NCBI GenBank assembly: GCA_946612455.1
Contig: CAMOER010000009.1
Span: 18,798-82,797 of the forward strand
Length of the DNA: 64,000 nt
Reading direction: 5' to 3'
Source of the DNA: UBA3305 sp002373555
GTDB lineage: Bacteria; Bacillota; Clostridia; Lachnospirales; Lachnospiraceae
Shown: in pieces, positions 17,155 through 25,959 of the stretch
How the letters are laid out: the number at the start of each line of letters is the position of its first letter
Numbering within the stretch: position 1 is the first letter of the stretch
Position numbers and translations under genes: made by a program
Notes under the pieces: model-generated
What the model was told of the DNA's origin: nothing
The model's database searches: none
The model's input: the letters and a program-made list of their open reading frames with translations, nothing else

Positions 17155-17948
17155 AGAAATCCGAAAAAGGCCCGGCGATCGTTCTTATCCTCATTCTGAT
17201 CTATCTTCTGATCCCGCTGGTGGTATCGATCATTTATTCCATGTTTTCGAACTGGACGGGCATTGTCCCGAAGGGCTTCACCCTGGAGACCTACGCCAAC
17301 CTGTTCAGGGATAAGGAATTCCTGGCCAGCATGGGACGGACGATCCTGATCGCCATTATCCCGATCATCCTGACGATCATCCTGGTCCTGCTTGCACTTT
17401 TTGTCACGACGATCTATTTCCCGAGACTCGAGAAATATGTGCAGATCATCTGTATGATCCCCTACACGATCCAGGGCGTCATTCTTTCCGTCAGTATCCT
17501 GTCGCTGTATGTGGCGAATCCGACATTCTTAAGCAACCGCATCATTATGCTGATCGGTGCTTACTGCATCATCATCCTGCCGTATATCTACCAGGGCATC
17601 CGGAACGGCATGCGCGCAGTCAACATGCCGGTGCTGCTGGAAGCGGCGGAGATGCTCGGCGCCTCCCGCATCTATGCATTCTTCCGCGTGATCGTGCCGA
17701 ATATCCTTTCCGCGATCGTTGTTTCTTCACTGCTTGCGGTCGGCATCATTTTCGGCGACTACGTGCTGGTCAGAAATCTGGCAAGCTCGGCCTGGCCGAA
17801 TGTACAGATCTATCTGTACCAGGCGATGAAGTCCGACAGCATGAAGTCCAGTGCGGTATTCGTCATTATTATGGCTGTCACGTTCGCGATCTCGGCTGTC
17901 GTGCTGTATCTGCGGAGCCGTGAGAGCAGAGGCAGAAGAGCGCAGTAA
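17151..17948 (+). CDS. ABC transporter permease, second subunit
   Basis: Second channel subunit, 265 residues, about six hydrophobic segments. The EAA loop reads LLEAAEMLGASRIYAFFRVIVPNILSAI at about residues 163-190. The N-terminus places a short basic stretch (KKSEKG) before helix 1, and the C-terminus is basic (LRSRESRGRR), consistent with cytoplasmic ends. A GGGGGT ribosome site lies inside the end of the preceding gene. The class resembles PotC. The ATPase gene follows after about 50 bases. Confidence 0.9.
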   Translation: MKKSEKGPAIVLILILIYLLIPLVVSIIYSMFSNWTGIVPKGFTLETYANLFRDKEFLASMGRTILIAIIPIILTIILVLLALFVTTIYFPRLEKYVQIICMIPYTIQGVILSVSILSLYVANPTFLSNRIIMLIGAYCIIILPYIYQGIRNGMRAVNMPVLLEAAEMLGASRIYAFFRVIVPNILSAIVVSSLLAVGIIFGDYVLVRNLASSAWPNVQIYLYQAMKSDSMKSSAVFVIIMAVTFAISAVVLYLRSRESRGRRAQ

Positions 17949-17999
17949 CAGGGTGCCTGCAGAATTTAAGAAAGAATAGAAAACAGGGAGAACTTGTTT

Positions 18000-19007
18000 A
18001 TGTCATACATTAAATTTGAAAATCTGTATAAGAGCTTCGGTTCGAATGAGGTCCTGAAAGATATCAATCTGGAAATCGAACAGGGACAGCTGGTCACGCT
18101 CCTCGGCCCTTCCGGCTGCGGCAAATCCACACTCCTGCGGTGTCTCGCGGGACTGGAGACGGTCACGAGCGGCAAAGTCTATCTGGACGGAAAGGATATC
18201 ACGAATGTGGATCCGAAGAACCGCGGCATCGGCATGGTGTTCCAGCAGTATTCGCTGTTCCCCAATATGACCGTGCTGCAGAATGTCAAATTCGGCCTGG
18301 CGATGAAGAAGGTCGATAAGAAGATCGCCGATGAGAAATCACGGAACATGCTGCAGATCGTCGGCCTCGGAGATAAGCTGAACCAGTATCCTTCCCAGCT
18401 CTCCGGCGGACAGCAGCAGCGTGCTGCGCTGGCCCGCGCGATCGTCACGGAGCCGAAGGTGCTTCTGCTTGACGAGCCGCTTTCCGCGATCGACGCACTG
18501 CTGCGGCACTCCCTGCAGGTCGAGATCCGCAGGATCCAGCGGGATCTCGGCATCACCGCGATCTTCGTCACGCATGATCAGGAAGAAGCGATGGTCATGT
18601 CGGATATGATCCACCTGATGTATAAGGGACAGATCGAACAGTCTGCGAAGCCGACAGAGCTGTATACAAAGCCGAAGACTTCCTTCGTTGCCTCTTTCAT
18701 CGGCCATTACAATCTGTTCGATGCGGCGGCAATGAAGAAGCTCACGGGCGAGACCGTGGACTGTGAGAATGTCGCTTTCCGCCCTGAGATCATCGGCATC
18801 AGCAGGACGCCGATCGAGAGAGAGGATGCGTACATGATGAAGGGAACCGTGAATGTTTCCCTGCCGCACGGAAATATCCTTCGCTATGCTGTTATGTGCG
18901 GCGATATCCAGGTGGATGTCGACGTGCTGTTCGGACAGTCCGAGCTGTTCGAGGCGGGCGATGAAGTGTATCTGGCGGTCAACAGGTCAGAATGCATCTA
19001 CCTGTAA
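18000..19007 (+). CDS. ABC transporter ATP-binding protein
   Basis: Nucleotide-binding subunit of the importer, 335 residues. In order: Walker A GPSGCGKST (about residue 37), Q-loop VFQQYSLFP, signature LSGGQQQR, Walker B VLLLDEPLSAID, and the switch VTHDQ. About 120 residues follow as a TOBE-type regulatory domain, the length expected for PotA/UgpC-like ATPases. The ATG at 18000 is preferred because GGGAG ends nine bases before it; a TTG at 17994 is only three bases from that site. The phosphodiesterase gene follows within 25 bases. Confidence 0.94.
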   Translation: MSYIKFENLYKSFGSNEVLKDINLEIEQGQLVTLLGPSGCGKSTLLRCLAGLETVTSGKVYLDGKDITNVDPKNRGIGMVFQQYSLFPNMTVLQNVKFGLAMKKVDKKIADEKSRNMLQIVGLGDKLNQYPSQLSGGQQQRAALARAIVTEPKVLLLDEPLSAIDALLRHSLQVEIRRIQRDLGITAIFVTHDQEEAMVMSDMIHLMYKGQIEQSAKPTELYTKPKTSFVASFIGHYNLFDAAAMKKLTGETVDCENVAFRPEIIGISRTPIEREDAYMMKGTVNVSLPHGNILRYAVMCGDIQVDVDVLFGQSELFEAGDEVYLAVNRSECIYL

Positions 19008-19031
19008 AGCCCGGTCGGAAAGGAAGATATT

Positions 19032-19760
19032 ATGATACTGAATTTTGCCCACCGCGGCTTTTCCGGCCGCTATCCGGAAAATACCATGCTGGCCTATGAG
19101 AAAGCGATTGCAGCAGGCTGCGACGGCATTGAACTGGATGTCCATCTGACGGCGGATGAGGAACTGGTCCTGATCCATGATGAACGGGTGGACCGCACGA
19201 CGGACGGCACCGGCTTTGTCGGCAGAATGACGCTCGCGGAGCTGCGTGCGCTGGACGCGTCGGCAGGATTTCGCGGTCAGTACGGCGTGAACAGGATCCC
19301 GACGCTCAGAGAGTATTTTGAACTGGCCAAAGCAGCCGGGATCATGACCAACATCGAGCTGAAGACCGGCGTTTACACATACCCCGGGATCGAGGCGAAG
19401 GTGCTTGCAATGATCGATGACTTCGGCCTGCGGGAAAAGATCGTCATTTCTTCCTTCAACCATTATTCCGTCAAGCGCATGCAGGCGCTGGCGCCGGATA
19501 TGACGTACGGACTGCTGGAGGAGAGCCGGGTGATCGGTCTTCCGGACTATACGGCGGCGCAGGGCGTACAGGCTGTCCATCCGGAATATCATATGGTGGA
19601 TGAGGAATTCATGGCTGCAGCCCGCGGACACGGTCTTGCCGTCAATGTCTGGACCGTCAATTCGGATTATGCCATGAAACGGCTGGCTGCACTGGGGGTC
19701 GACATGATGATCGGAAATTATCCGGACCGGTGTACGGAATTTCTGAAAAATCGGCAGTAA
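19032..19760 (+). CDS. Glycerophosphodiester phosphodiesterase
   Basis: GDPD-family enzyme of 242 residues that splits glycerophosphodiesters into sn-glycerol-3-phosphate and an alcohol. The catalytic His and metal site appear at once in AHRGFSGRYPENTMLAYEKA, followed by ELDVHLTADEELVLIHDE and the later NIELKTG. No signal peptide is present, so it works in the cytoplasm on imported substrate. Being the last gene of the ABC operon strongly suggests that the transporter brings in glycerophosphodiesters such as deacylated phospholipids; the glycerol-3-phosphate released could feed the GlpA-like dehydrogenase operon just upstream. UgpQ-like in architecture. Confidence 0.94.
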   Translation: MILNFAHRGFSGRYPENTMLAYEKAIAAGCDGIELDVHLTADEELVLIHDERVDRTTDGTGFVGRMTLAELRALDASAGFRGQYGVNRIPTLREYFELAKAAGIMTNIELKTGVYTYPGIEAKVLAMIDDFGLREKIVISSFNHYSVKRMQALAPDMTYGLLEESRVIGLPDYTAAQGVQAVHPEYHMVDEEFMAAARGHGLAVNVWTVNSDYAMKRLAALGVDMMIGNYPDRCTEFLKNRQ

Positions 19761-19768
19761 ACAGACAG

Positions 19769-19816
19769 GAAGCGGATCTGATGAAATGATCATCGGATCC
19801 GCTTCTTATTTTATTT
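19769..19816. terminator. Bidirectional terminator between phosphodiesterase and MATE genes
   Basis: Ten-base stem GAAGCGGATC / GATCCGCTTC (19769-19778, 19796-19805) followed by TTATTTTATTT on the plus strand. It lies between convergent genes. Confidence 0.75.
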
Positions 19817-21178
19817 ATCCAGGATTCTGGCGCTGCGTTCCATCCAGTTCCCGCAGCGGTAATACAGAAACATCGCGAAGCCGGTGACCAGCCAGGATGC
19901 GAGATAGCAGAAGCTCAGCGCCTGCAGGGTATGGAACCACCGGAAGACGGTGACGACCCAGATCACGCGGAACAGGCAGATGCCGAGTCCGATGATGATG
20001 ACCGGACGTTCCGCGTCCCCGGCGCCGCGCAGGATCGCCGAGAGCACTTCGATCACGGACCAGACAAAGTAGAACGGCACAAAGTAGGTCATGATCTCAT
20101 AGGTCGTGTCAATGACGGCCGCGTCGGTCGTCAGCAGACCGATCAGCGGTCTGGCGAAGAGCATCAGCAGGGAGCTGATGACGACCGTGATCCCGATCGC
20201 CATGATCATGCCCTGGCGGACGCAGGTCCGCAGCCGGTCGTGCTTCCCGGCGCCGAGATTCTGCCCGACAAAGCTGGTGATCGCGCTGCCGAGCGCGTTG
20301 CTGATCGCCCAGAAGATCCCGTCCGTCTTTCCGGACATGGCCCAGGAGGCCACGACAACGGTACCGAGCGAGTTGATGCCGACCTGCACGATCATGTTGG
20401 AAACACTGTACATGGCGCTCTGCATGCCGGAGGGAAGTCCCAGCCGGAACATATTCTTCAGATACACGCCGTGCAGCTTCAGCTCGCGCAGATTGAGCCG
20501 GTACGCTTCGTCCGCCGTCATCAGCCGGTGCGTGAGAAGCCCCATGTTCAGGATCTGTGCCGCCACGGTCGCAACTGCCACCCCGGCGATGCCCCAGTGG
20601 AAGAACACGACGAAAACGAAGTCCAGGACGATATTGAGCACACATCCTGCGACCATATAAAGGAACGGGCTCATGGAATCGCCGATCGAACGCAGAACAT
20701 TGGATTCCATATTCAGAATGAGAATGAACGGCACACCGATGAAATAGATCCGCAGGTACAGCGCGGATCCGGCGATCGTATCTTCCGGTGTGTTCAGCAG
20801 CTGCAGCATGGCCGGGGAAGCGGCCAGTCCGAAGACCATCAGAACGATGCCGACAAGGGTGAATACCGCCAGCGCGTTCCCGATGGCTGCAGGGATGTCT
20901 TCTTTCCTGCCGGCACCGTAGATCTGGGCGATGACAACGGCCGCGCCGGTGGTGGTCGCCACAAAGAATCCGATCAGCAGATTGATGATCTGCGCTGCAC
21001 TGCCGCCCACGGCAGCCAGCGCGACGGTGCCGACAAAACGGCCGACGATCAGTCCGTCGACCGCATTGTAAAGCTGTTGGATGCAGGTACCGGCTGCGAT
21101 CGGCAGAAAGAACAGGAACAGACGCTGCCAGACAACGCCGGTGGTAAGATCTTTCGTGGTTGAAAAGGGTCGTTTCAT
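19811..21178 (-). CDS. MATE family efflux transporter
   Basis: Multidrug and toxin extrusion transporter of 455 residues with 12 hydrophobic segments, exporting small molecules in exchange for sodium or protons. The start MKRPFSTTKDLTTGVVWQRLFLFFLPIAAG and the first-repeat motif QQLYNAVDGLIVGRFVG are typical, as is the second-half SGMQSAMYSVSNMIVQVGINS. The upstream gene on the same strand, a cytidylate-kinase-like protein, ends nine bases before it, so they form an operon. The substrate is not predictable. A second MATE gene occurs at 56123-57475. Confidence 0.93.
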   Translation of the reverse strand: MKRPFSTTKDLTTGVVWQRLFLFFLPIAAGTCIQQLYNAVDGLIVGRFVGTVALAAVGGSAAQIINLLIGFFVATTTGAAVVIAQIYGAGRKEDIPAAIGNALAVFTLVGIVLMVFGLAASPAMLQLLNTPEDTIAGSALYLRIYFIGVPFILILNMESNVLRSIGDSMSPFLYMVAGCVLNIVLDFVFVVFFHWGIAGVAVATVAAQILNMGLLTHRLMTADEAYRLNLRELKLHGVYLKNMFRLGLPSGMQSAMYSVSNMIVQVGINSLGTVVVASWAMSGKTDGIFWAISNALGSAITSFVGQNLGAGKHDRLRTCVRQGMIMAIGITVVISSLLMLFARPLIGLLTTDAAVIDTTYEIMTYFVPFYFVWSVIEVLSAILRGAGDAERPVIIIGLGICLFRVIWVVTVFRWFHTLQALSFCYLASWLVTGFAMFLYYRCGNWMERSARILDK

Positions 21179-21187
21179 GATCCGGAG

Positions 21188-21820
21188 TCAGGCCTCCCTT
21201 CCTGCGAACCACCGAAGGGAAAATTCGGCGGCGGCTTCGGAAAGAGACTTCATGCTCCAGCCGGTCGTGTTGATAATGAGATCGAACATACTGCTGTCGG
21301 ACCGGTGCTTTCCGGTCACGATCTCGCGGGTGCGCATGCGGAATTTGTCGATCCGCTTTATATTCTTCAGAACGACCCGCTCCGTCAGCTGCTGTTCCGG
21401 CGGTTTCTTCCGTTCGAATGCCATGCAGCGCTTCAGCCTGGATTCCATGTCCGCGCACACAAAGATCCGGAAAGGATCATATTCCTTCAGAATGACATCC
21501 GCGTCACGTCCGACAATGATGCAGTCATTTCCTGCCGCGGCGATCTCCCGGATCACTTCCCGCTGCCGTACGAGCATTTCCGTACGTTCAGCATGGCTGA
21601 AGCCGATATGTGAAAAACTGTTCCTGTAAGTCAGCTGATAGGTATGCCAGCCGTGATGGGAAAGGAGGTGCCGGACATGATCCGGATTCATTCCCCGCTC
21701 ATCAGCAAGCTTTTCGATGATTTCCTTATCATAATAATCCCATCCGAGAATATCCGCGAGCCGTTTTCCGAGTTCCCGGCCGCCGCTCCCGAACTGTCTG
21801 CTGACAGTGATGATGCGCAT
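21188..21820 (-). CDS. Cytidylate kinase-like family protein
   Basis: P-loop protein of 210 residues. The start, MRIITVSRQFGSGGRELGKRLADILG, gives the SRQFGSGG Walker A variant of the cytidylate-kinase-like family (PF13189), followed by DYYDKEII. These proteins are common in Clostridia; a true CMP kinase role has not been shown for them and the nucleotide-binding residues of Cmk are only partly kept. Start 21820 is chosen for the GGAGGAGG site next to it; a longer frame reaching 21886 has no such site. It precedes the MATE gene in one transcript. Confidence 0.85.
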   Translation of the reverse strand: MRIITVSRQFGSGGRELGKRLADILGWDYYDKEIIEKLADERGMNPDHVRHLLSHHGWHTYQLTYRNSFSHIGFSHAERTEMLVRQREVIREIAAAGNDCIIVGRDADVILKEYDPFRIFVCADMESRLKRCMAFERKKPPEQQLTERVVLKNIKRIDKFRMRTREIVTGKHRSDSSMFDLIINTTGWSMKSLSEAAAEFSLRWFAGREA

Positions 21821-21918
21821 TCTGTCTGCCTCCTCCGCTTTTTGAATAACGAACGGGATTGTAGCACAGAAGCAGCCTGTTGACAATGAGAGGGAAGGTG
21901 TGATTGCTGTTTCTGCTC

Positions 21919-23664
21919 CTACAGCTGCGCCAGCATATCCAGCAGCCGTCTTCCGGCGGAACCGCCGAAATCCTCCGCACGCCGGATGCGCAGAAAAGAG
22001 GAACCGTAGATCAGCCGTTCGTTGTCCAATTCGGCATCCTCGCCGAGGAAGATCCCCAGTACCCTGGCGCCGAGACGCCTGAGCCGGCGTACCTGCGCGC
22101 AGGTGTCCTGTACCGCCGTGTTCCCGATATATTTTTTCTGCATGCCGGGACGTACGCGGCCGCTGACCATATCATTGGGAAGCCCGTCGCTGAAAACGAC
22201 CATGATTTTTGTTTCTTCTTTCCGCTTCAGAAGATCGATGCCGGCGGCAGCAAAGGCCAGACCGTCGCGGTTGTTGGAGGAAGCGTGATAATCGAGGATC
22301 CGGTAATCGCCGTCCGGTCCGTCATCATAGTCCCGAAAACGACGCAGGACCGTATGATCCCCGTACGTACAGTAGCTCATGACACGGTGCGGGATGCGGA
22401 CACGGCTCAGCGCGGCGCTGAACATATAGCTCTGAAGGGCGACCATCCCCTGGCGCGCGGACTGGGAACCGCTGGCATCGATCAGCAGATCGATGACGAC
22501 AGAGGGGTGCTCGTGCTTTACCGTTTTGTAAAACAGCTGCGGATCATCGACGCGGCCTGCCTTCCAGAGACTGCCGATGTGCAGTGTGCCGTGATCTGCG
22601 CGGTATGTTTCGGGATCGCTCATGAGACTTAGCACATTCCGGAATGCCTGCTCGATGCTGCGGATCCCCGTAAGGACAGCGGATTCCTTCTCATAAAGCA
22701 GTCTTCGGTTCGCCTCACGATACTGCATGGACTTACGGACCTGTACGGAAGCGCCGTCTGCGTCTTCCTCCTTGAATCCGTCTGTAAAGAGAAGCTTTCT
22801 TCCTTCATGGAGGCCGGCGCAGGTCTGCAGTTCGATGTCCTCCATTTCCCGGACGGTCTTGAAGCTCTTTCCGAAGTTACGCTCGATATAATCCGGAATG
22901 CGGGCAAGCTCGGTATCGGAAAGAAGAAGGTCGGAATCGGTAAGGGAAGAACGTTTCCCGAAGGAAAGCGTACGCTCTTCCTCCTCCGTGCTTTCGCGGG
23001 CGGGCATTTCGGCATCGCCGTCAAATTCATCCGCATCGAATACTTCCAGCTCCGGCAGCGGATCCTCGTCGTGGTCGGGAGCGAAGTATTTCATAAAGAT
23101 CTCTTTGTACAGCTTCACAGCCTGTTCCACCAGGGCGTGCGCGTCTGCACAGTCTGCGCTGCCTTCCACAAGATCGGACAGCAGCTGCAGCGCGTTTTTG
23201 TTGAATCCGTGAAAACGCCGGACGATCTCCAGACTGTCGGAATCTGCGGCATGCGGGAACTGTCTGACAAGCAGGAGGATGCGCAGCCAGTTCCGGGCAG
23301 TGGCGCGCCAATGGAGCGGATCGTTTTTCATCAGCTCGGCCGCTGTCTTTTCCGCCATGGCGGGAATGCCGGGGCGGTCGGCTGTGATCCGTGCGCGTAC
23401 GGCATATTCCAGGCAGATATGCGTTGTCTCAAGAAGCACCCGCATATTGTAGTCCGCATAGCGGTAACGCCGAAGCCACAGATTCAGTTCCTCCAGTCCA
23501 AAGATCCTGTCCGCGCCGCCGAGAATGATGCCCTCATATGCGGCAGTCCTTCCGCCGGCATCAAAAAACGGGCTGCTCATGGCCTGGATGTACTGCGGAT
23601 GCGTTCTTTTCGTATGATCTTCGGAAACCGTAAGAAAAAGACTTTCCGAACGGTCTATGTTCAT
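21919..23664 (-). CDS. VWA domain protein, CobT/NorD-like
   Basis: Protein of 581 residues whose C-terminal 200 residues form a von Willebrand A domain: the metal-site motif DASGS starts at Asp396 (VIDLLIDASGSQSARQG), and a later MVVFSDGLPND holds the third metal-site loop. The N-terminal half is charged and helical with acidic stretches, as in CobT/NorD partners of MoxR ATPases. The ATPase gene lies nine bases upstream on the same strand. Such pairs assemble or activate metal-containing enzymes or other complexes; the client here is unknown, and no cobaltochelatase CobN or nitric oxide reductase gene is in the window. Confidence 0.85.
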   Translation of the reverse strand: MNIDRSESLFLTVSEDHTKRTHPQYIQAMSSPFFDAGGRTAAYEGIILGGADRIFGLEELNLWLRRYRYADYNMRVLLETTHICLEYAVRARITADRPGIPAMAEKTAAELMKNDPLHWRATARNWLRILLLVRQFPHAADSDSLEIVRRFHGFNKNALQLLSDLVEGSADCADAHALVEQAVKLYKEIFMKYFAPDHDEDPLPELEVFDADEFDGDAEMPARESTEEEERTLSFGKRSSLTDSDLLLSDTELARIPDYIERNFGKSFKTVREMEDIELQTCAGLHEGRKLLFTDGFKEEDADGASVQVRKSMQYREANRRLLYEKESAVLTGIRSIEQAFRNVLSLMSDPETYRADHGTLHIGSLWKAGRVDDPQLFYKTVKHEHPSVVIDLLIDASGSQSARQGMVALQSYMFSAALSRVRIPHRVMSYCTYGDHTVLRRFRDYDDGPDGDYRILDYHASSNNRDGLAFAAAGIDLLKRKEETKIMVVFSDGLPNDMVSGRVRPGMQKKYIGNTAVQDTCAQVRRLRRLGARVLGIFLGEDAELDNERLIYGSSFLRIRRAEDFGGSAGRRLLDMLAQL

Positions 23665-23673
23665 CCTGTCACC

Positions 23674-24531
23674 TCATCCTGCAAATCTTGTCATCACGAT
23701 ATCATCGACCAGGGTGCGTTCATATTCATCAAACACTTTATTCGTAATGCTGATCGTGACAGCGTCTTTCGGAGACATGCCGCCTGTCATGAGCCGGAGC
23801 GCGGTGATCATTCCGCGCAGATCGACGGAGTTTGTAGAGATCTCACCGTTGACCGCTTTCTCATTCAGATCCAGAAAAAGGGCCGCGCAGTGGTTGATAT
23901 GCGCAGAGGCTGCATCAGGTGACTCGATCCGGAGCAGTTCCTGCAGCTTTTCTTCGGACAGTACCGGCATGCGGATGACCGTAAAGCGGGAGACCAGCGC
24001 TTCATTCAGTTCCCGGGTGCCTTCGTAGCCGTAGTTCATCGTCGCAATGAACCGTGTCGCGGGATGCAGCGGGATCAGATCGTACCCCGGGATGTCGATG
24101 ATCCGCCTGTAGTCGAGCACGGCGTGCAGCACGGCGACGGCATCGCTTTTGGCCATATTGATCTCATCCAGAACGCAGAAACCGCCGTAAGCAGCGGTAT
24201 TCGTGACCGGTCCGCGCCGGAGCTTCACTTCGCCGTCCGTGAAGGTATCGGTCCCGATCAGCGTGCTGCTGTCTGTATTCACATGGAAGGAGACGGTATA
24301 GACGGGACGCCGGAAAAGCCAGGACAGGTTGTCGGCCAGGATGTTCTTTCCGGTTGCCTTCCCTCCGCAGAGCAGGAGATTCTCCCCTGCGAGCAGCGCC
24401 CGGACTGCGAGATCCAGCGTCTCTTCGCCGATAAAGCTGACGGCAGGCCGTACAATACGGTCCTGTACGGCCGGATCGGCCGGATAGTTCTCTGTAAAAG
24501 CCTTTATACGGGACAGCAGTTCTTTGTTCAT
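23674..24531 (-). CDS. MoxR-type AAA+ ATPase
   Basis: AAA+ ATPase of 285 residues, partner of the VWA protein encoded directly downstream. Walker A is GGKATGKN at residues 56-63, with Walker B in GFCVLDEINMAKSDAV and sensor 1 in RFIATMNYGYEGTRELNEALVSRF. This is the NorQ/CobS/MoxR layout, in which the ATPase ring acts with a VWA adaptor to remodel a metalloenzyme. The start codon is the ATG of MNKELLSRIK; GAAAGGATTT lies just upstream on the minus strand. It has a divergent neighbour, the lipoprotein gene at 24698. Confidence 0.88.
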   Translation of the reverse strand: MNKELLSRIKAFTENYPADPAVQDRIVRPAVSFIGEETLDLAVRALLAGENLLLCGGKATGKNILADNLSWLFRRPVYTVSFHVNTDSSTLIGTDTFTDGEVKLRRGPVTNTAAYGGFCVLDEINMAKSDAVAVLHAVLDYRRIIDIPGYDLIPLHPATRFIATMNYGYEGTRELNEALVSRFTVIRMPVLSEEKLQELLRIESPDAASAHINHCAALFLDLNEKAVNGEISTNSVDLRGMITALRLMTGGMSPKDAVTISITNKVFDEYERTLVDDIVMTRFAG

Positions 24532-24697
24532 GGCAGAAATCCTTTCCGCGGCAGATGATTTTGTCTGATTATAACATAAAGACCGTCACAGAAGTGTCAT
24601 TATGTGATACCTCTTTATCGTCAGATGTGGTATACTGTCTAACAGGTTGATGATGACGGGCCGGCAGAGAAGGCCGGGAGAACGGATGGAGAAAACG

Positions 24698-25228
24698 ATG
24701 AATCACAGATTTTTAAAAATATGTTTGATGCTGCTTGCTGTATTCTGCCTGACAGGCTGTGCCGGAAGATCCTCCGAGAAGGTCAGTACCAACACGGTGG
24801 AGGGTTTCCTGTTCAGCTTCGACCAGCGTGAGAAGACGCGCCTTCTGTCGGAGGCGATCGCGAGGAAGGAATATCCTGTAAAGGTGAGCTGGTGCTACGA
24901 TCCGGCGAGCAATCTGAAAGAACTGGGAGCTTCTGAGGACGAAACCGGTGCAGCGGAAGAAGAGACACCGGAAGCGGAAGAAAATACGGTTGTCAATGAG
25001 ACAGAAGATCCGGAGAAGATCCGGGATATCTGTCTGGCGCTCAGCAATGCCATTATTATCGACAATGCGAAGGATACCAGTCCCGAAACGCCGTATTTCG
25101 TGGAGCTGACGCTGGCCGACGGGACATCCTGCCGGTTTGATTTCGTATCGCGTTCCGTGATCCGCTTAAGTGAGCAGAACTATGCCGTGGAGACGGACGG
25201 CAGCCTGTGGAGACTGCTGGAGGAGTAA
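24698..25228 (+). CDS. Predicted lipoprotein of unknown function
   Basis: Protein of 176 residues with a lipoprotein signal: basic start MNHRF, hydrophobic core LMLLAVFCL, lipobox LTGC with Cys21. The mature part has an acidic, low-complexity insert (EDETGAAEEETPEAEEN) around residues 75-90 and a C-terminal region rich in beta strands (YFVELTLADGTSCRFDF). I recognise no family. An alternative in-frame ATG at 24686, with GGGAG before it, adds four residues. It ends 20 bases before the response-regulator gene, so it may be an accessory sensor protein of that two-component system; this is inferred from position only. Confidence 0.72.
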   Translation: MNHRFLKICLMLLAVFCLTGCAGRSSEKVSTNTVEGFLFSFDQREKTRLLSEAIARKEYPVKVSWCYDPASNLKELGASEDETGAAEEETPEAEENTVVNETEDPEKIRDICLALSNAIIIDNAKDTSPETPYFVELTLADGTSCRFDFVSRSVIRLSEQNYAVETDGSLWRLLEE

Positions 25229-25248
25229 GATCTGTCCGGGGAGAAGAA

Positions 25249-25944
25249 ATGTACAGAATTGCCGTAGTGGAGGATGAACAGGTCTTTGCAGACACCCTGA
25301 AGGGATTCCTGGTTTCTTTTGAAGAGGAATCGGGTGTCTGTTTTGATACTGCCATTTTCCGGGACGGAGAGGATATCGTTGAAGCGTATCATGCGCAGTT
25401 TGACATCATCCTGATGGATATCCAGATGCGCTTCATGAATGGCATTGACGCAGCGAAGGAAATCCGGGAACGGGATCCTGCGGTCCTGATCATGTTTATT
25501 ACGAATGCGGCGGAATTTGCCATCAAAGGATACGAGGTGAGAGCCTTTGATTATCTGCTGAAACCGCTGTCCTATACGGTCTTTTCCGCAAAGCTCCGGC
25601 TTGCGCTGGACAGTCTGCCGCAGAAGAAGGAGGATACGCTGCTTCTGAATGTTGCCGACGGCGTCCGGAGGATCAGCATCCGCCGGATCCTGTATGTGGA
25701 GAGCCAGGGGCATACGATGTATATCGTGACGAAGGACGGAACGGAGACCGTGCATGTCAAGATGAGCGATCTGGAAAAGGAGCTCGCACCGTATCATTTC
25801 TTCCGCTGCAACAAAGGCTATCTGGTCAATATGGACGCTGTGGAAAGCGTTGACAGTTCGGACTGCATCGTTGCCGGACACAGAGTCCCCATCAGCCGCA
25901 GAAAACGGGCGGAATTTATGGATTATCTGACGGCCATTATCTGA
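25249..25944 (+). CDS. LytTR family response regulator
   Basis: Two-component response regulator of 231 residues, AgrA/LytR type. The receiver domain occupies residues 1-120, with acidic pocket VVEDEQ and phosphoacceptor Asp57 in IILMDIQM, and the FDYLLKPLSY segment with the conserved Lys. The C-terminal LytTR DNA-binding domain runs from about residue 130 (RRILYVESQGHTMYIVTKDG) to the end (VPISRRKRAEF). ATG 25249 has GGGGAG close upstream; an earlier in-frame start at 25207 lies inside the previous gene. The cognate kinase gene follows 15 bases later. LytTR direct-repeat targets were not identified. Confidence 0.93.
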   Translation: MYRIAVVEDEQVFADTLKGFLVSFEEESGVCFDTAIFRDGEDIVEAYHAQFDIILMDIQMRFMNGIDAAKEIRERDPAVLIMFITNAAEFAIKGYEVRAFDYLLKPLSYTVFSAKLRLALDSLPQKKEDTLLLNVADGVRRISIRRILYVESQGHTMYIVTKDGTETVHVKMSDLEKELAPYHFFRCNKGYLVNMDAVESVDSSDCIVAGHRVPISRRKRAEFMDYLTAII

Positions 25945-25959
25945 TCAGAGGAGGCGGAA

